From: JAVKFF01 sp040226215
Lineage (GTDB): Bacteria > Pseudomonadota > Alphaproteobacteria > DSM-16000 > Inquilinaceae
Reading direction: 5' to 3'
Length of the DNA stretch: 6,270 nt
Assembly: GCA_040226215.1 (NCBI GenBank)
Contig: JAVKFF010000051.1
Span: 1-6,270 of the forward strand
The notes under the pieces are model-generated. The model made no database searches and was not told where the DNA came from. It saw only the letters and a program-made list of their open reading frames with translations. Both the position numbers and the translations under genes were made by a program. This document shows positions 3,462 to 6,270 of the stretch, piece by piece; within the stretch, counting starts at the first letter, position 1; every line of letters begins with the position of its first letter.

Positions 3462-6270
3462 ATGCAGGCGTGGCGGCGACGGTTGCTGGGGATCGATGCT
3501 GTTCCGGCCGACCTGTCCGAAGCGGAGATCCGGCACATCTTCACACTCGAGGAGGAGCAGGCCGCAATCGTGGCGCATCGCCGCCGCGAGATGAACCGCT
3601 TTGGCCTTGCCATCCAGATTGGCTTCCTGCGTCTGGCCGGCCGCCCGTTGGACCCGATGCGGCTGATACCGCCGGCCGTGCTGGCCTGTGTTGCCGAGCA
3701 GACCAGCGTGGCGGCACCGATGATCGCAACCTTGCGGGCGATCTACCGGCGCCGGCGCCGCACGTTGTTCGAGCACCAGCAGGCGGCCATGCAGGCACTT
3801 GGCTTTCGGCCCTGCACGCCGGCCGCCGAGCGGGCGTTGACCGCTCACCTGCGCAAGGAGGCCCGCACGGTGATGGATCGGGGCGAGCTCGTCACCCAGG
3901 CACGGGCATGGCTCTACGACCACGGATACCTGGCGCCCGGAAAGCGCCGCCTCGACGATCTCGCGTCCGCTGCCCAGAACTTCGTCTTCACCGCACTGCA
4001 GTCCGCGATCGTCGACCGTGTCGGGAAAGAAGCCGCCGCATCCTGGGTCCGCGAACTCACCGGCCCTGGCCGGATGACCAGCGAGACGCGGCTGGACTGG
4101 CTGCGCAGGCCCGCCGGCGGCACCTCGGTCCGTGACATCAGCGATGTCCAGGCGCGCCTCGACGAGCTTCGTCGGCTCGGTGCCGAGCACCTGGACCTGC
4201 CGACGCTGCCGATCGAGCGGATGCGGACCCACGCCCGCCGCATCGCGCTTCGCAAGGCGTCGACATTGAACCGTCTGCGCGAACCGCGCCGGACGGTGGA
4301 GATTGGCTGCTGGTTGCGGCTGCAGCTCATCACGCTCACCGATACTGTGCTGGAGCAGACGAACCGACACGTCGGCGACCTCTGGGGCCGGGCCCGGCAG
4401 CGGGTCGAGAACCGCGCATTGAATGAGCTCCAACGGTATCGGGTTGGCATGGATGCCGTCTGCGCAGCGCTGGCGGACTCGGATCTGCCGCCAGACGCGT
4501 TCAGATCGGCGGTCGCGGAAGCCGCCGCCCCGTTCGTGGGCGCGCCGCCACGGGATTCCAAGGCACACGCGATCCGCACCGAGATGGCCGGGGAGCCGGG
4601 ACGCTTGCGGGCTCTGATGAGACGGGTCACCGGCCTCGACCTGTCGATTGGCGAACAACACCCACTGCGGATCGCGATGAGCACCTTGAAGACGGCCTAC
4701 AGGACAGGTGATCCCAGGATTCCCGCCGCTGCGGTACAGGCGCTGCCGCGGGCGGCGCGTCGACCGGTCGAGCGGGCTCCGTCCCCGTCGGATAGGCTGT
4801 CCGCCTTCGAGGTTGCCGCCGCCCTGCTGCTCAAGCGGTCCCTGCGCAACGGCCAGGCGAGCGCGCCGCACAGCCTGAAGCATCGAGCGGTCGCGGATCA
4901 GCTGATGCCGCGGTCGATGTGGGCCGAGCAGCGCGGCCGCATCCTGCGTGCCAACGGATGGCCGTCGTCACTCGACGCCTACCTGCGCCGCTTCGATCGG
5001 CCGTTGGCCCTGCGCCTGGAGATGTTGGACGAGGCGGTCGAGGCCGGCGAGATCGGCATCGAGCGGGACCGCTTCAAGGTCCCGCGCTACCGCCCAGATC
5101 CGGTGGATCCGGAGGTCGACCGAACTCGCGACGCGCTCTTCGCCGCGATCGGCGAGGTGCAGCTACCGGACATTCTCGTAGCGACGGATGTCCGGGCGCG
5201 GTTCTCCTGGCTGGCGCTCGGCCGCCAGCCTGCGAACGAGCGCGAACTCCTGTCTCACTACGCCGGCCTTCTCGACCTCGGGACGGAGACGACCGCGGCG
5301 GCGATGGCCCGAATGGTTGAGGGCGTCAGCACCGACCAGATCGAGCTCGCCATGCGGCAGATCGAGGAAGCCGGTCAGCTGCGCGCCGCCAGCGACGCCG
5401 TGGTCGCCGATCTGCTCGCTCAACCGATCGCCAGTCTCTGGGGCTCCGGCGTCCTCGCCAGCGCCGACATGATGAGCGTGGACGCGACTCGGCACCTGTG
5501 GACCGCCCGGATCGAGCCGCGGCGGCGGACCCCGGCCGTCGGAACCTACACCCACGTCCTGGACCAGTGGGCGATCGTCTATGATCAGCCGATCGTGCTC
5601 AATCGGCGCCAGGCTGGCGCAGCCATCGAAGGCGTGCTGCAGCAGGAGGTGGCTCAGCTCGAGCGTTTGGCCGTCGACAGCCATGGCTTCACGCACTTCG
5701 CCATGGCGGTCGCCAAGCTGCTCGGCTTCGACCTCTGTCCGCGCCTCACTGACGTCGGTGGACGCAAGCTCTATCTGCCCAAGGGCATTCCCGTACCCGA
5801 CCGTCTGGAGCCCATGGTAGAGCGGGTCACGATCGGCCGGGCCGCACGGTCGGGCTGGGACGACCTGCTAAAGCTCGTTGCGTCGTTGAAGGCCGGCTAC
5901 GGCTCGGCGTCGACCATCATCGACCGTCACGGCAGCGCCGCTCGCGGGATGCCCGTGTACGAGTGTGGGACCGTGCTCGGCAAGATCCTGCGCACGCTGT
6001 TTCTGCTGGACTACCTCGTCAACCCGGGCTTCCAGCACGAGGTTCACCGTAGCCTGAACCAGGGGGAGTCGGTGCATCCGCTGCAGCGGGCGCTGATGGC
6101 CGGCCGCATTGAAGCCAAGCAGGGTCGCACGAGCCAGGAGATGACGGCGATCTCCGGCGCGTTGACCCTGCTCACCAACGCGGTGATGGCCTGGAATGCC
6201 GAGCAGATGCAGCGCATCGTGACGGAAGGCGGGCCAGCTCTCTTCCCCGACGCTCACCTGGCACGGATCG
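3462..6270 (+). CDS. Tn3-family transposase TnpA, 3' end beyond the window
   Basis: An uninterrupted frame of 936 codons runs from ATG 3462 to the right edge; family members have about 950-1000 residues, so a few tens of codons are missing. The N-terminal DNA-binding region (DUF4158-like, about 1-165) begins MQAWRRRLLGIDAVPADLS and includes RREMNRFGLAIQIGFLRLAG. The C-terminal catalytic domain starts around residue 560. The DDE residues are D669 in SADMMSVD, D739 in VDSHGFTHFAMAVAKLLGF, and E869 in LNQGESVHPLQRAL; their spacing (70 and 130) fits the family. The PRLTDVGGRKLYLPKG block and LLTNAVMAWNAEQM (after E869) are also characteristic. The first motif has SADMMS where Tn3 itself has SSDGQR, marking a distinct branch. 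The protein binds the 38-bp ends and catalyses strand transfer. No frameshift is seen, so it is probably functional. Confidence 0.97.
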   Translation, partial: MQAWRRRLLGIDAVPADLSEAEIRHIFTLEEEQAAIVAHRRREMNRFGLAIQIGFLRLAGRPLDPMRLIPPAVLACVAEQTSVAAPMIATLRAIYRRRRRTLFEHQQAAMQALGFRPCTPAAERALTAHLRKEARTVMDRGELVTQARAWLYDHGYLAPGKRRLDDLASAAQNFVFTALQSAIVDRVGKEAAASWVRELTGPGRMTSETRLDWLRRPAGGTSVRDISDVQARLDELRRLGAEHLDLPTLPIERMRTHARRIALRKASTLNRLREPRRTVEIGCWLRLQLITLTDTVLEQTNRHVGDLWGRARQRVENRALNELQRYRVGMDAVCAALADSDLPPDAFRSAVAEAAAPFVGAPPRDSKAHAIRTEMAGEPGRLRALMRRVTGLDLSIGEQHPLRIAMSTLKTAYRTGDPRIPAAAVQALPRAARRPVERAPSPSDRLSAFEVAAALLLKRSLRNGQASAPHSLKHRAVADQLMPRSMWAEQRGRILRANGWPSSLDAYLRRFDRPLALRLEMLDEAVEAGEIGIERDRFKVPRYRPDPVDPEVDRTRDALFAAIGEVQLPDILVATDVRARFSWLALGRQPANERELLSHYAGLLDLGTETTAAAMARMVEGVSTDQIELAMRQIEEAGQLRAASDAVVADLLAQPIASLWGSGVLASADMMSVDATRHLWTARIEPRRRTPAVGTYTHVLDQWAIVYDQPIVLNRRQAGAAIEGVLQQEVAQLERLAVDSHGFTHFAMAVAKLLGFDLCPRLTDVGGRKLYLPKGIPVPDRLEPMVERVTIGRAARSGWDDLLKLVASLKAGYGSASTIIDRHGSAARGMPVYECGTVLGKILRTLFLLDYLVNPGFQHEVHRSLNQGESVHPLQRALMAGRIEAKQGRTSQEMTAISGALTLLTNAVMAWNAEQMQRIVTEGGPALFPDAHLARI

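Larger units (their letters stand above)
3283..6270 (+). mobile_element. Tn3-family transposable element, left part
   Basis: The element is defined by the left terminal repeat and the long transposase gene reading away from it. It moves by replicative transposition, normally forming a cointegrate that is later resolved. No resolvase gene or res site is seen in the 141 bp between the repeat and tnpA, so either these lie beyond the right edge or the element is a simple insertion sequence of the Tn3 family consisting of tnpA and ends only. The toxin-antitoxin operon lies outside the element, although Tn3 elements can carry such operons as cargo. Confidence 0.88.

Noticed and set aside
3420..4883. 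Long 487-codon open frame on the minus strand
   Set aside because: It lies antisense to tnpA, has no recognisable domain, and is a by-product of GC-rich codon bias in the transposase gene.
5163..6257. Minus-strand frames inside tnpA (5163-5696 and 5868-6257)
   Set aside because: Both are antisense to the conserved catalytic domain of the transposase and have no recognisable features.
1..6270. CRISPR array, tRNA, rRNA or riboswitch
   Set aside because: I saw no regularly spaced repeats with unique spacers, no tRNA-like cloverleaf with a CCA end, no rRNA signature and no recognised riboswitch core.

Overview
This is a GC-rich window (roughly two thirds G+C by eye) that looks like accessory chromosomal or plasmid DNA of a proteobacterium. 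The style of the Tn3-family transposase and the mix of families suggest an alphaproteobacterium, perhaps of the Rhodospirillales or rhizobial type. That placement is an inference from gene style only; no rRNA or housekeeping marker is present.

Layout from left to right. Positions 1-328 hold no convincing gene, only short imperfect repeats and hairpins. Positions 329-631 carry the C-terminal remnant of a dihydrofolate-reductase-like (RibD C-terminal) protein that has lost its N-terminal two thirds. A 12-bp perfect stem-loop (651-679) separates it from a convergent gene on the minus strand (690-1532), an intact phytanoyl-CoA-dioxygenase-family Fe(II)/2-oxoglutarate oxygenase. A 77-bp intergenic region with three tandem GAATAC heptads separates the oxygenase from a divergent GntR/FCD-family regulator (1610-2287), which probably controls the oxygenase and itself. 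Positions 2288-2580 are mostly non-coding, with possible hairpins and two very short candidate ORFs, and end in a promoter and operator-like sequence for a two-gene toxin-antitoxin operon. That operon encodes an AbrB/MazE-fold antitoxin (2581-2820) and a Doc-type Fic-fold toxin (2817-3215), which overlap by 4 bp (GTGA).

Just after the toxin gene, a Tn3-family element begins at 3283 with a 38-bp terminal inverted repeat (GGGG...GCTAAG). It appears to have cut a gene that had just started at 3266. The element's transposase gene (tnpA) starts at 3462 and stays open to the right edge at 6270: 936 codons are visible, including all three DDE catalytic residues, and only the last few tens of codons are missing.

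In overview, the window has three blocks: a regulator/oxygenase pair of unknown substrate, a stabilising toxin-antitoxin operon, and the left end of a Tn3-family mobile element, with a gene fragment that indicates past rearrangement. I do not see a clearly new system. The best leads are the interrupted gene at the transposon edge, the placement of tnpA with its N-terminus facing the terminal repeat, the apparently leaderless regulator with its heptad repeats, and the hybrid MazE-like/Doc toxin-antitoxin pair.
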